Shown piece by piece: positions 27,981 through 36,706 of a DNA stretch of 64,000 nucleotides (positions within the stretch are counted from its first letter, which is position 1; every line of letters begins with the position of its first letter). The notes under the pieces are model-generated. The model saw only the letters and a program-made list of their open reading frames with translations, was not told the origin of the DNA and did not search any database. The position numbers were made by a program, and so were the translations under genes. The DNA comes from an uncultured Porphyromonadaceae bacterium (GTDB lineage: Bacteria > Bacteroidota > Bacteroidia > Bacteroidales > Muribaculaceae). The stretch spans positions 28,698-92,697 of the forward strand of contig CANOLV010000010.1 of assembly GCA_947567425.1 (NCBI GenBank). Direction: 5' to 3'.

Positions 27981-28412
27981 CAGCCCATCTACAGGCAATC
28001 CTGCCTCTAAAAACAGTTGATTCAGCTCCTCTAAAAATGGCTTAACCTTATGATGTTCTTTTTGATTGCGTATATAATTTGCTTTGTGCTCACGACACTC
28101 GGGGCAAACGCTGATTATTGCCACACCTTCAGCCCACCCATTCCAAATCGGGAAATGAGGATTTCTGCGCATTACCTTACTCGACTCGCACTTCAATACT
28201 TTTACAAAATCGGATATAGCCATAGTAGTAGGAACATCTACAAGTAGATGCACGTGATCAGGCATCCCTCCAATTCGGCGTACAAACACATCTCTTTTAC
28301 AACAAAATTGATAAATGAAATTATATAATTCTCTTTCGTATTCTTCGCAAATAGTACGTTGCCGACGATAAGTACCCCACACTATATGGAAAGTGACTGC
28401 TACATAGCTCAT
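27978..28412 (-). CDS. Y1 (HUH) transposase, IS200/IS605 or RAYT-like
   Basis: A 144-residue single-strand transposase of the Y1_Tnp family. The metal-binding HUH motif is seen in GGMPDHVHLLVD and the catalytic tyrosine in ANYIRNQKEHH, which is strongly conserved in IS200-type TnpA. There is no accompanying tnpB. The gene is bracketed by REP-like hairpin elements in opposite orientation (27887-27980 and 28500-28570), with further copies at 28739 and 63700 that carry no transposase. This matches REP-associated tyrosine transposases (RAYTs), which mobilise short palindromes in trans. It could also be a simple IS200-like element whose subterminal hairpins have spread. The gene looks intact. Confidence 0.88.
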   Translation of the reverse strand: MSYVAVTFHIVWGTYRRQRTICEEYERELYNFIYQFCCKRDVFVRRIGGMPDHVHLLVDVPTTMAISDFVKVLKCESSKVMRRNPHFPIWNGWAEGVAIISVCPECREHKANYIRNQKEHHKVKPFLEELNQLFLEAGLPVDGL

Positions 28413-28499
28413 AATATCGCAAAACTATATTAAATTTGATTATCTTGCAACATTTTTATGATTTATTTTTATGCTGTTTGCACTTTATTGCCACATTCT

Positions 28500-28570
28500 A
28501 TGTCCTGCGGACATAGTTCCTCCAAAGACCTTTACCCGGCACATGTCGCCTGTCGGCTCCATGTACCGGG
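28500..28570 (-). repeat. REP-like element copy B, inverted
   Basis: Palindrome ATGTCC-TGC-GGACAT at 28500-28514 and hairpin arms CCCGGCACATG / CATGTACCGGG at 28535-28570: the reverse of copy A with a shorter spacer. The rest of 28413-28880 holds repeat fragments and no gene. Confidence 0.85.
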
Positions 28571-28665
28571 ATACGAATAAATATCACCGTGCCACAGGCA
28601 CTACAGACATATAGACAACGCAACCGTACTGAGTCGCAGGCTACTAACCGAGATTACATCCACCC

Positions 28666-28738
28666 AACCAACAGACCCATATCCAAGACCTCAGCATCAG
28701 TAAGCCACCAGACTAGATCCAAGGCCACAGCCTAAGTA
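28666..28738 (+). repeat. Two diverged 36-bp repeat units
   Basis: The second unit (28703-28738) starts AGCCACCAGAC and ends AAGTA; the first is more diverged. They precede REP copy C as the three-unit array precedes copy A. Confidence 0.8.
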
Positions 28739-28832
28739 AGCCGCAGGCTATTAACCGGGTACATGGAGTCGTGAGGCGACATGTGCCCGGCAAGACAGAC
28801 CCCGCTGCAGGATGTCCGCAGGACATCGGTTA
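28739..28832 (+). repeat. REP-like element copy C
   Basis: 94 bases that differ from copy A at a single base (GAGTCG against GAGCCG). It lies just downstream of the fcl stop codon. Confidence 0.95.
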
Positions 28833-28880
28833 TAACCCCGCTAATGACTCTCTGCCAAGCCGACACAGCCGCAAGCAGTG

Positions 28881-29834
28881 TCAGCGTTCGGCACGCATGG
28901 GATTAGTCAGGAAGTCTTCATACGCCATACGGATTCCGTCCTCAAGTTCAGTACGGTAGGTCCACCCTAAAGCGGTGGCTTTACTGACGTTCAGCAGTTT
29001 TCGCGGAGTGCCGTTAGGCTTCGATGTGTCCCACTTAATGACACCTTCATATCCAACCACTTTAGCCACAAGCTCCGTCAATGATTTAATGGTCAATTCT
29101 TTGCCCGTACCGGCATTGACCGTCTCATTGCCGGAATAATTGTTCATCAGGAAAACGCACAGATTGGCAAGATCGTCGACATAGAGAAATTCGCGAAGAG
29201 GCGATCCGTCGCCCCAGCATGTCACCTCGCCGAGCCCTTGCTCCTTCGCTTCATGGAACCGCCTGATCAAAGCCGGGAGCACATGCGAGTGAGTAGGATG
29301 GTAATTGTCGTTAGGGCCATACAGATTAGTCGGCATGACCGATATATAGTCGGTGCCGTACTGTCGGTTAAGAAATTCGCAATATTTTAGTCCTGATATC
29401 TTTGCAAGCGCATACGCCTCGTTGGTTTTCTCAAGCTCCGACGTCAGCAGACAGCTCTCTGGCATAGGCTGCGGAGCCATGCGCGGATATATGCACGACG
29501 AACCGAGAAACTGGAGCTTGCGACATCCGTTGCGCCATGCGGCGTGGATCACGTTCATCTCCAGCATCATATTGTCATACATAAAATCGGCCAGCGCCGA
29601 CTGATTGGCCACGATGCCGCCCACCTTTGCGGCCGCGAGAAAGACATATTCCGGTCTCTCCTGCTCAAAAAATTCATTTACGGCCCGTTGGTCGATCAAA
29701 TCAAGCTCCTTATGAGTGCGCACTATTATATTGCCGTAACCCTGGCGCTTAAGCTCACGCACTATGGCCGATCCCACCATTCCTCGGTGGCCGGCCACAT
29801 ATATCTTGCTGTTTTTCTCCATACTTCCCGACAT
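28881..29834 (-). CDS. fcl: GDP-L-fucose synthase
   Basis: A 317-residue short-chain dehydrogenase-type epimerase/reductase that converts GDP-4-keto-6-deoxymannose to GDP-L-fucose. Visible: nucleotide-binding [14 protein letters not shown] at the N-terminus, [19 protein letters not shown], the Tyr-Lys pair in [12 protein letters not shown], and [13 protein letters not shown]. Its start codon overlaps the gmd stop by one base (TAATG), so it is translationally linked. A second ATG at 29822 is possible. With gmd it supplies GDP-fucose for surface fucosylation of capsule or glycoproteins. Confidence 0.97.
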   Translation of the reverse strand: MSGSMEKNSKIYVAGHRGMVGSAIVRELKRQGYGNIIVRTHKELDLIDQRAVNEFFEQERPEYVFLAAAKVGGIVANQSALADFMYDNMMLEMNVIHAAWRNGCRKLQFLGSSCIYPRMAPQPMPESCLLTSELEKTNEAYALAKISGLKYCEFLNRQYGTDYISVMPTNLYGPNDNYHPTHSHVLPALIRRFHEAKEQGLGEVTCWGDGSPLREFLYVDDLANLCVFLMNNYSGNETVNAGTGKELTIKSLTELVAKVVGYEGVIKWDTSKPNGTPRKLLNVSKATALGWTYRTELEDGIRMAYEDFLTNPMRAER

Positions 29835-30922
29835 TATTTTACTATACCCTTCTCCAGATATTCCGCCAGATTGAGCTTGACCTGCTCCTCGGCTCTCTCT
29901 GCCGCCACCTTGGCCATGTCAGCGTCGACCATGATCTTAATCAGCTCCTCAAAAGAGGTCTTCTGCGGATTCCAGCCGAGTTCACGCTTAGCCTTTGAAG
30001 GATCGCCCCATAGATTGACCACGTCGGTCGGGCGGTAAAAGTCGGGCGACACCTCCACGAGCACACGCCCCGTGGCCCGGTCGATGCCCTTTTCATTTAT
30101 ACCCTCACCCTCGAATTTAAGTTCGATGCCGACATTTCGGAAAGCGAGTTCACAAAATTCGCGCACCGAATGCTGTTCGCCGGTAGCTATGACGAAATCC
30201 TCCGGCTTGTCATTCTGAAGTATGAGCCACATACACTCCACATAGTCCTTGGCATAGCCCCAATCGCGGAGCGACGACATATTTCCCAAGTATAGCTTAT
30301 CCTGCTTACCCTGCGCTATTCGGGCGGCCGCAAGAGTAATCTTTCTGGTGACGAATGTCTCGCCGCGACGCTCGCTCTCATGGTTAAACAGAATTCCCGA
30401 ACAGCAGTACATGCCGTATGCCTCACGATACTCCTTCACGATCCAGTAGCCGTAGAGCTTTGCCACGGCATACGGGCTATAGGGATGGAATGGAGTCTGC
30501 TCATTCTGCGGCACCTCCTCGACCTTGCCGTAAAGTTCCGATGTCGAAGCCTGGTAGATGCGGCAGGTGTCGGCCAGACCGCACATCCTTACAGCCTCAA
30601 GTATGCGGAGCACACCTGTAGCGTCGATATTGGCGGTATATTCCGGAGTGTCAAACGACACCTGGACATGGCTCTGCGCGGCAAGATTGTATATCTCGTC
30701 AGGCCGCACCTTACCGACCACCTGCACCAGCCCCATCGAATCGCCGAGATCTCCATAGTGGAGATGGAAGTTTGCATGCCCTTCAAGATGCGCTATGCGT
30801 TCGCGGTAGTCAACCGACGAGCGCCGGATGATTCCGTGCACATCGTAGCCCTTCTCCAATAAAAACTCCGCCAGAAACGATCCGTCCTGACCGGTAACGC
30901 CGGTAATTAATGCCTTCTTCAT
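29834..30922 (-). CDS. gmd: GDP-mannose 4,6-dehydratase
   Basis: A 362-residue SDR-family dehydratase, first step of GDP-fucose synthesis from GDP-mannose. Motifs: [19 protein letters not shown] (NADP binding), [29 protein letters not shown], the catalytic Tyr-Lys of [13 protein letters not shown], and [12 protein letters not shown]. Length is normal. First gene of a two-gene operon with fcl. Confidence 0.97.
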   Translation of the reverse strand: MKKALITGVTGQDGSFLAEFLLEKGYDVHGIIRRSSVDYRERIAHLEGHANFHLHYGDLGDSMGLVQVVGKVRPDEIYNLAAQSHVQVSFDTPEYTANIDATGVLRILEAVRMCGLADTCRIYQASTSELYGKVEEVPQNEQTPFHPYSPYAVAKLYGYWIVKEYREAYGMYCCSGILFNHESERRGETFVTRKITLAAARIAQGKQDKLYLGNMSSLRDWGYAKDYVECMWLILQNDKPEDFVIATGEQHSVREFCELAFRNVGIELKFEGEGINEKGIDRATGRVLVEVSPDFYRPTDVVNLWGDPSKAKRELGWNPQKTSFEELIKIMVDADMAKVAAERAEEQVKLNLAEYLEKGIVK

Positions 30923-30958
30923 ATCTATATAAGAGAGTATTTGTCAGTATTTTTTTTA

Positions 30959-30966
30959 CAAAAATA
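30959..30966 (-). promoter_or_regulatory. -7 box for gmd-fcl
   Basis: TATTTTTG on the minus strand, about 37 bases before the gmd ATG. No clear -33 element. Confidence 0.5.
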
Positions 30967-31009
30967 CACATTTATCCCCAACCGTGGCTTAATATGCCTG
31001 CAATATTTC

Positions 31010-32137
31010 TCAAAGATTGTTCGGAATTCTTCCCCATTCCGGAGGAACTGACACTCCGTTATTAAGGGATGCCTGCAGTCTAAGACGCGCCTCTTCGCTT
31101 AGTCTGTTATTGTTATCATCATATACGACAGATTCAAGTTCCATATAATTATCAATTCTGGCCACAAACGGGAGGAAGAATTTATTTGCATATCTCATGT
31201 CATTTTTACTTAGATTAGTCCTTTGTGCTTCAAATATGGAACCATCCAACTTAGTCATAGATGGAATTCCAAAAGTTCTTTCAAAACCAGTGAATGACGG
31301 ATACATCATTATCGAGCCAAAATCCAAATCTTCCACGTAATAGTAATCAGATGTAATTTTTTGGAAATTCTTACGCGCCGATTCTATAATGTTTTCCATG
31401 TTAATTATTATAAAATCATCCCTATCATTACGCATGTGCTCGTGATACATACCCAAAGCATGTCCGATTTCATGGGCTATAGCCTGATATGAACAATTAT
31501 TTTCAGAGATGTACAACTCCTGTTTACCTCCTATCTGACCAACATAGGATGACGTAACATCACCTTTACAGAAGTAGACGTAAGGGTACTTTATCCCGGA
31601 AGCGGCATCTTCCGTCGGTTCTCCTGTCGCATTATAAAAACGGACATTCGTTCGATCCTGCCAAAACCGCATAGCCATTCTTGCGGCTGACTTCATATTC
31701 TCAGGAAGGTCGGATGCATATACAATCCTGACCATAGACCAAAGATTGTGTATATAAGGATTTTGAGCATGAGATCTGGACATAACAGAATCAGGATACC
31801 ACCACAATCCAGTTCTCGGAGCAATAGACCTTAGACCATTCGCGCTATCGTCATAATTCAGATGTATTCCAGGCATTCCCAACTCATTCAATGCAGAAAT
31901 TTGAACATCCGTTAAAATCATATCATCACCAAGATAGTACGCCCCATCACGTATACTTATCTCAATTCCTGAAGAAAGAATTTTTGATTTCTCAGGCTTT
32001 GGAGGAAATTCATCAGGTTCTTCAACTAAACCGAGATCAACATCTTCCCAACCATCCTCGTTTTTAAGACAAGACATCAGCGTAGAGATTGAGCAACAGA
32101 CTAAAAACAATCCAATCTTAAAAAAATTAGCTTTCAT
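31010..32137 (-). CDS. Astacin-like zinc metallopeptidase lipoprotein
   Basis: A 375-residue predicted lipoprotein (lipobox LMSC, Cys23, followed by LKNEDGWED). The catalytic domain carries the extended zinc site HEIGHALGMYHE (His222, Glu223, His226, His232), the astacin/M12A signature HExxHxxGxxHE, followed by an SIMMYPSF Met-turn. It probably cleaves proteins at the cell surface or in the periplasm; astacin-like lipoproteins in gut Bacteroidales may act on host or dietary protein, which is inference. It is more AT-rich than its neighbours. Transcribed alone from the promoter at 32180-32211. Confidence 0.9.
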   Translation of the reverse strand: MKANFFKIGLFLVCCSISTLMSCLKNEDGWEDVDLGLVEEPDEFPPKPEKSKILSSGIEISIRDGAYYLGDDMILTDVQISALNELGMPGIHLNYDDSANGLRSIAPRTGLWWYPDSVMSRSHAQNPYIHNLWSMVRIVYASDLPENMKSAARMAMRFWQDRTNVRFYNATGEPTEDAASGIKYPYVYFCKGDVTSSYVGQIGGKQELYISENNCSYQAIAHEIGHALGMYHEHMRNDRDDFIIINMENIIESARKNFQKITSDYYYVEDLDFGSIMMYPSFTGFERTFGIPSMTKLDGSIFEAQRTNLSKNDMRYANKFFLPFVARIDNYMELESVVYDDNNNRLSEEARLRLQASLNNGVSVPPEWGRIPNNL

Positions 32138-32179
32138 ATATTATAATTTAAGAAATTAGCACGCATCTAAGTATTTTTG

Positions 32180-32211
32180 CAAATATAAACATATAAAAAC
32201 ATGAACCACAA
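32180..32211 (-). promoter_or_regulatory. Promoter of the astacin-like gene
   Basis: Minus strand: TTG at 32209-32211, a 21-base spacer, TATATTTG at 32180-32187. Leader of about 40 bases. Confidence 0.7.
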
Positions 32212-32279
32212 GTTAATAGTTAAATTTAATCAATAAATTCAACTATATATTTAAGCAATCCAACTATCGAAAATGTAGC

Positions 32280-32738
32280 TCACATATCATGCTTCAGCTC
32301 GATTATGCGCTGGTTGGAAGAGCCGCGAAACAGCAGCGACGTGTCGCGCAGCGACTCTACAAACGGGCCGTCGACAAGAGCGTCGAGATACGGCAATATG
32401 GCACTCAACCGCGCATCGTCCCTGACCCTCTCGTAAAGATACCCTGTATAGCACCAGATGGTGTAGCCTTCGGCCTTGACGGCTTTGGCAAGTGGCACCA
32501 AAGCCTCGACCTGAAGCAGAGGATCGCCTCCGGAAAAGGTCACATTGAAATCATTCTCCCGAACGACATCCATTATCTCCTCCACCGACATCTCACGCCC
32601 GCCGGCCGCATCCCACGACTGCGGGTTGTGGCATCCGGGACAGTGATGAGTACATCCGGCGAAGTATATGGAAGTGCGGAGCCCCGGACCGTCGACCGAG
32701 GTTCCGCCCACTATATCCAATACGCGGAGTTTAAGCAT
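32280..32738 (-). CDS. nrdG: Anaerobic ribonucleotide reductase activating protein
   Basis: A 152-residue radical SAM activase. The cluster motif is GCTHHCPGCHNPQSWD (CxxxCxxC), preceded by DGPGLRTSIYFA and followed by FSGGDPLLQ. It uses S-adenosylmethionine and a 4Fe-4S cluster to place the glycyl radical on NrdD. It lies 15 bases downstream of nrdD, the usual operon arrangement. Confidence 0.97.
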   Translation of the reverse strand: MLKLRVLDIVGGTSVDGPGLRTSIYFAGCTHHCPGCHNPQSWDAAGGREMSVEEIMDVVRENDFNVTFSGGDPLLQVEALVPLAKAVKAEGYTIWCYTGYLYERVRDDARLSAILPYLDALVDGPFVESLRDTSLLFRGSSNQRIIELKHDM

Positions 32739-32753
32739 GGAGCCTATAATGAA

Positions 32754-34961
32754 TTATTTATGCACCACGCGGTCGTTCAGTTCAGCGAGCTTGGCACTGT
32801 TCCACCTGTCGGTAGTGCCGACGAGATAACCCGTGATGCGCTGAAGCTTGTCTATGGCATGGCTTCCGCATTCAGGACACACGTCGAGTCCATCCTGGGC
32901 ATCTTCATATCCGCATGCCATGCAGCGGTTGCGGTTGTGGTTGACCGAGCCGTAGCCTATGTTATACTTGTCCATCAGATCCACTATATCGCTTATAGCC
33001 TGAGGATTGTGGGTGGCATCGCCGTCAATCTCGACGTAGAATATATGGCCACCGCCGGTCAATTCATGATATGGAGCCTCGATCTTGGCTTTATGGCGCG
33101 GCGAACACTTATAGTAGACCGGTACATGGTTGGAATTGGTGTAGTAAGTACGGTCGGTCACTCCGGGAATTACGCCGAACGCCTTACGGTCGACCTTCGT
33201 GAATTTGCCCGACAGTCCCTCAGCCGGAGTAGCGAGAACGGAGAAATTGTGCTGATACTTCTCCGAATATTCATTAATGCGACTGCGCATGTGCGACACG
33301 ATTCTCAATCCGAGCGCCTGAGCCTCTTCCGACTCGCCGTGGTGCTTTCCGATAAGAGCCACCAGACACTCGGCCAGACCGATAAATCCGATTCCGAGCG
33401 TACCCTGGTTGATTACAGATTCGATGGTATCCTCCGGCTTCAGGTTCTCGCTGCCGTTCCAAAGTCGCGACATCAGAAGCGGGAACTGCTTCACGAGAGC
33501 GCTCTTCTGGAAGTCGAAGCGGTCGCAAAGCTGGCGTGCGGTGATGTCGAGCACCTCGTCGAGCTTTGAGAAAAAGCGGCGTATGCGTTCCTCCTTGTCA
33601 AGATACCCCATGCATTCGATGGCTATGCGCACGATATTCACAGTGGAGAAGCTTAAGTTGCCGCGGCCTATCGAGGTCTTGGGGCCGAAGCGGTTTTCAA
33701 ACACTCGCGTGCGGCATCCCATCGTAGCCACTTCATATTCATAACGCTTAGGATCGTTGATGTCCCACTTTTCGTGAAAGTTAAACGTGGCGTCAAGATT
33801 GACGAAATTGGGGAAGAACCGGCGTGCGGTCACCTTGCAGGCAAGTTGATACAGGTCATAGTTCCGGTCGCCGGGCAGATAGCTGACACCGCGCTTCTTC
33901 TTCCATATCTGTATGGGGAAGATGGCCGTGGCTCCGTTGCCCACACCCTCGTAGGTCGAATTCAGGATCTCGCGGATGATGCTGCGGCCCTCGGCCGAGG
34001 TGTCCGTACCGTAATTGATCGAGCTGAACACCACCTGATTTCCGCCACGTGAGTGTATGGTGTTCATGTTGTGGATGAATGCCTCCATAGCCTGATGCAC
34101 GCGTCCCACAGTCTTGTTGATGGCATGCTGCTTGACACGCTCTATTCCCGTCAGCCCGTCGAGCGTACGCTTGACATAGTCGTCGATAGGAGCCTCGTAA
34201 AGTTCCGAATAGTCCTCGCCGCTGAAAGCCTCGATGGTCTTAAGCTCCTCCACGAACGACGAACGGACATAAGGCGCCAGATAGAAGTCAAACGCAGGTA
34301 TGGCCTGTCCGCCATGCATCTCGTTCTGCGCGGTCTCAAGCGAGATACATCCGATTATGCTCGCGGTCTCGATGCGCTTGGCCGGCCGCGACTCGCCATG
34401 TCCGGCAGTGAATCCATACTTAAGTATTCTGTCGAGCGGGTGCTGCACGCATGTAAGACTCTTGGTCGGATAGTAGTCCTTGTCATGTATATGCAGATAG
34501 CCGTTGCGCACCGCCTCGCGCGCTTCACGCGACAGCAGATAGTCGTCGACGAAAGGCTTGGTGGTCTCGCTGGCAAACTTCATCATCATGCCTGCCGGCG
34601 AATCGGTGTTCATGTTGGCGTTCTCGCGCGTTATGTCATTGTTTTTGGCCTCGATGATCTCCAGGAACATGTCGCGGGTCTTTGCCCGGCGGGCTATGCT
34701 GCGCTGGTCACGGTAAGCTATATAACGCTTTGCCACCTCCTTTCGGGGGCTTTTCATCAGTTCCATCTCCACACGGTCCTGTATCTGCTCGACTGTCATA
34801 CGTTCAGAGCCGGACATGCTGATCCGGTCGGTAATCTTATGTATCAGAGCTTCATCTTCACCCATCTCAGTCTGAAGCATGGCCTTGCGTATGGCCGCCT
34901 TTATCTTTTCGTCGTTATAGCCCACGACGCGCCCGTCGCGCTTGACTACTGTCTGTATCAT
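32754..34961 (-). CDS. nrdD: Anaerobic ribonucleoside-triphosphate reductase
   Basis: A 735-residue class III ribonucleotide reductase that makes dNTPs under anoxia. An N-terminal ATP-cone (VVKRDGRVVGYNDEKIKAAIRK) precedes the glycyl-radical barrel. The C-terminus has a zinc site with two Cys pairs (CMACGYE and CPECGSH) and the radical loop RITGYLVG with Gly711. All expected elements are present. Long antisense frames inside this gene are not supported as genes. Fits a strict or facultative anaerobe. Confidence 0.98.
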   Translation of the reverse strand: MIQTVVKRDGRVVGYNDEKIKAAIRKAMLQTEMGEDEALIHKITDRISMSGSERMTVEQIQDRVEMELMKSPRKEVAKRYIAYRDQRSIARRAKTRDMFLEIIEAKNNDITRENANMNTDSPAGMMMKFASETTKPFVDDYLLSREAREAVRNGYLHIHDKDYYPTKSLTCVQHPLDRILKYGFTAGHGESRPAKRIETASIIGCISLETAQNEMHGGQAIPAFDFYLAPYVRSSFVEELKTIEAFSGEDYSELYEAPIDDYVKRTLDGLTGIERVKQHAINKTVGRVHQAMEAFIHNMNTIHSRGGNQVVFSSINYGTDTSAEGRSIIREILNSTYEGVGNGATAIFPIQIWKKKRGVSYLPGDRNYDLYQLACKVTARRFFPNFVNLDATFNFHEKWDINDPKRYEYEVATMGCRTRVFENRFGPKTSIGRGNLSFSTVNIVRIAIECMGYLDKEERIRRFFSKLDEVLDITARQLCDRFDFQKSALVKQFPLLMSRLWNGSENLKPEDTIESVINQGTLGIGFIGLAECLVALIGKHHGESEEAQALGLRIVSHMRSRINEYSEKYQHNFSVLATPAEGLSGKFTKVDRKAFGVIPGVTDRTYYTNSNHVPVYYKCSPRHKAKIEAPYHELTGGGHIFYVEIDGDATHNPQAISDIVDLMDKYNIGYGSVNHNRNRCMACGYEDAQDGLDVCPECGSHAIDKLQRITGYLVGTTDRWNSAKLAELNDRVVHK

Positions 34962-35007
34962 CGGATGTCGTATTTGATTTTAATATGGAGGTATCGTAAA
35001 TGTTCGA

Positions 35008-35039
35008 CAAAGCTACACATACTTTGCCACATTAGCAAA
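35008..35039 (-). promoter_or_regulatory. nrdDG promoter
   Basis: Minus strand: TTTG at 35036-35039, a 20-base spacer, TAGCTTTG at 35008-35015. Leader about 43 bases. In the rest of 34962-35370 there is no gene; a loose inverted repeat (TTAAGTT near 35258, AACTTAA near 35293) precedes frc and could be a regulator site, but this is weak. Confidence 0.78.
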
Positions 35040-35370
35040 TTATCCCGCAATAAATTATCTACAAATTTCACTTTTTGGAAAACTTTTCCACCGCCAAAAA
35101 TAAAACAACTCCTGAATATCAATATCTTATAAAAAGTTTTGGAAAACTTCACCTTAAAGTCAATAGCCAATAATTAAAATATCAACCATCCAAAAGCCCA
35201 TCAGACACTCCGCACAGAATCCAAACCAATCACTTCATCCTGCCGCCGGTATTTGATTAAGTTAAATTCTTATCTTTTTTATCCGTCCATAAAACTTAAG
35301 ATTAAATCCGGTGTTATAAATATTGATTTATTTAGAACCATTTATTCACCTAACATAAATAATTAAAGAT

Positions 35371-36687
35371 ATGACTATGAACATGGCACCCTTACATGGT
35401 ATAAAAGTTGTGGATTTTACAGAAGTTCAGTCCGGACCATCATGCACGCAGATGCTGGCTTGGCTTGGCGCAGAAGTCGTAAAAATCGAACGCCCCGGAG
35501 TCGGCGACGCCACAAGAAAGGAACTTCAGTTTGACCCCGATGAACCGAGCTACTATTTCCTTCAGCTGAACAGCGATAAAAAGTCGCTCGCGCTCGATGC
35601 CAAAACCCCTGACGGTAAAGAGATTCTCACCAAGCTTATAAAAGAAGCCGATATATTCGTCGAAAACCTTCATCCGGGAGCCATGGACAAGCTCGGATTC
35701 AGCTGGGAGGCCGTCCACGCCCTTAACCCCAAGTGCATATACGGCACAATCAAGGGATTCCCCGTATCGTCAAAGTACAAGGACCTTAAAGCATACGAAC
35801 CAATAGCACAGGTGACAGCCGCGGCCGCTTCCACAACCGGTTGGTATGAAGGCGACTATAATATACCGACACAAAGCGGTGCCGCACTCGGAGATTCCAA
35901 CACCGGAATGCACCTGCTCATCGGACTGCTCGCGGCCCTGCAGCAACGCCAACGCACAGGTGAAGGATGCTTCGTTTATCAGTCTATGCACAATGCATGT
36001 CTGAACTTATGCCGAATAAAGACCCGTGACCAGCTTACCCTCGACCGAATAGGTTATCTCACCCAATTTCCACAATACCCCGATGGAAAATTCGGCGACT
36101 GCGTGCCACGCTCCGGAAATACCGAGGGCAGTGGCGTACTCGGATGGACCTACAAGTGCAAGCCAAGCGGAGGTCTTGATTCGGAGATCGATGCAAACAA
36201 CTACGTTTACATAATTCTGCAACGCGGCGAAAAGGACTTCAAGCTTGCCTGCCAGGGACTTGGATTTGAAGATTGGCTGACTAATCCGGACTTCGCCACA
36301 GCAGATGCACGCGATAAGCATAAAGCCGAGATTATCAAGCGAATCAGCGCCTGGACTGCCGACAAGACCAAATATGAAGTAGTGGAACTGCTTTCCAAAT
36401 ACGGCGTTCCCGTAGGCCCTGTACTTTCCACAAAAGAGATGATGTCCGACCAGTCGCTCTACGACGGAAACACGCTCGTAAAAATCAACCAAGGCGGCAA
36501 AATCGGCGAATTTGTCACAGTAGGATGCCCGTTCACCCTAAGCAACTATCAACCGGTCTACGGCCCGTGCCCCACTTTAGGAGGCGACACTGCAGACGTA
36601 TTGAAAGGTCTCGGATATACCGACGACCAGATTGCCACGTTTGCCAAAAACGGAACCACGGCACCATTGCAGTCACCGGCCAAATAA
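35371..36687 (+). CDS. frc: Formyl-CoA:oxalate CoA-transferase
   Basis: A 438-residue class III CoA-transferase. It aligns through its length with Oxalobacter formigenes Frc as I remember it: KIERPGVGDATR, FVENLHPGAMDKLGF, SGAALGDSNTGMHLLIG (Asp175 is the expected catalytic Asp forming the acyl anhydride), LNLCRIKTRDQ and YGVPVGPVLSTKEM. The enzyme moves CoA from formyl-CoA to oxalate. The glycine loop (GGGGQ in Oxalobacter, in GNAGGGGQPGW) reads GNTEGSGVLGW here, so the flexible loop that guards the active site is altered. It starts an operon with oxc and a carrier gene. Oxalate specificity is supported by the neighbouring oxc. Confidence 0.92.
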   Translation: MTMNMAPLHGIKVVDFTEVQSGPSCTQMLAWLGAEVVKIERPGVGDATRKELQFDPDEPSYYFLQLNSDKKSLALDAKTPDGKEILTKLIKEADIFVENLHPGAMDKLGFSWEAVHALNPKCIYGTIKGFPVSSKYKDLKAYEPIAQVTAAAASTTGWYEGDYNIPTQSGAALGDSNTGMHLLIGLLAALQQRQRTGEGCFVYQSMHNACLNLCRIKTRDQLTLDRIGYLTQFPQYPDGKFGDCVPRSGNTEGSGVLGWTYKCKPSGGLDSEIDANNYVYIILQRGEKDFKLACQGLGFEDWLTNPDFATADARDKHKAEIIKRISAWTADKTKYEVVELLSKYGVPVGPVLSTKEMMSDQSLYDGNTLVKINQGGKIGEFVTVGCPFTLSNYQPVYGPCPTLGGDTADVLKGLGYTDDQIATFAKNGTTAPLQSPAK

Positions 36688-36706
36688 CATCTAAACACAC
36701 ACATTT

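Larger units (their letters stand above)
27779..28832. mobile_element. REP/Y1-transposase cluster (BIME-like)
   Basis: Order: 36-bp repeats x3, REP A (+), transposase (-), REP B (inverted), a partial REP fragment near 28629-28652, 36-bp-like repeats x2, REP C (+). It lies between the 3' ends of pncB and fcl, the usual location of REP sequences. Exact mobile ends were not determined. Confidence 0.75.

Noticed and set aside
32289-33569. Long plus-strand frame opposite nrdG/nrdD
   Set aside because: It is antisense to two well-conserved genes and reads as low-similarity shadow sequence; the same holds for 34053-35132.
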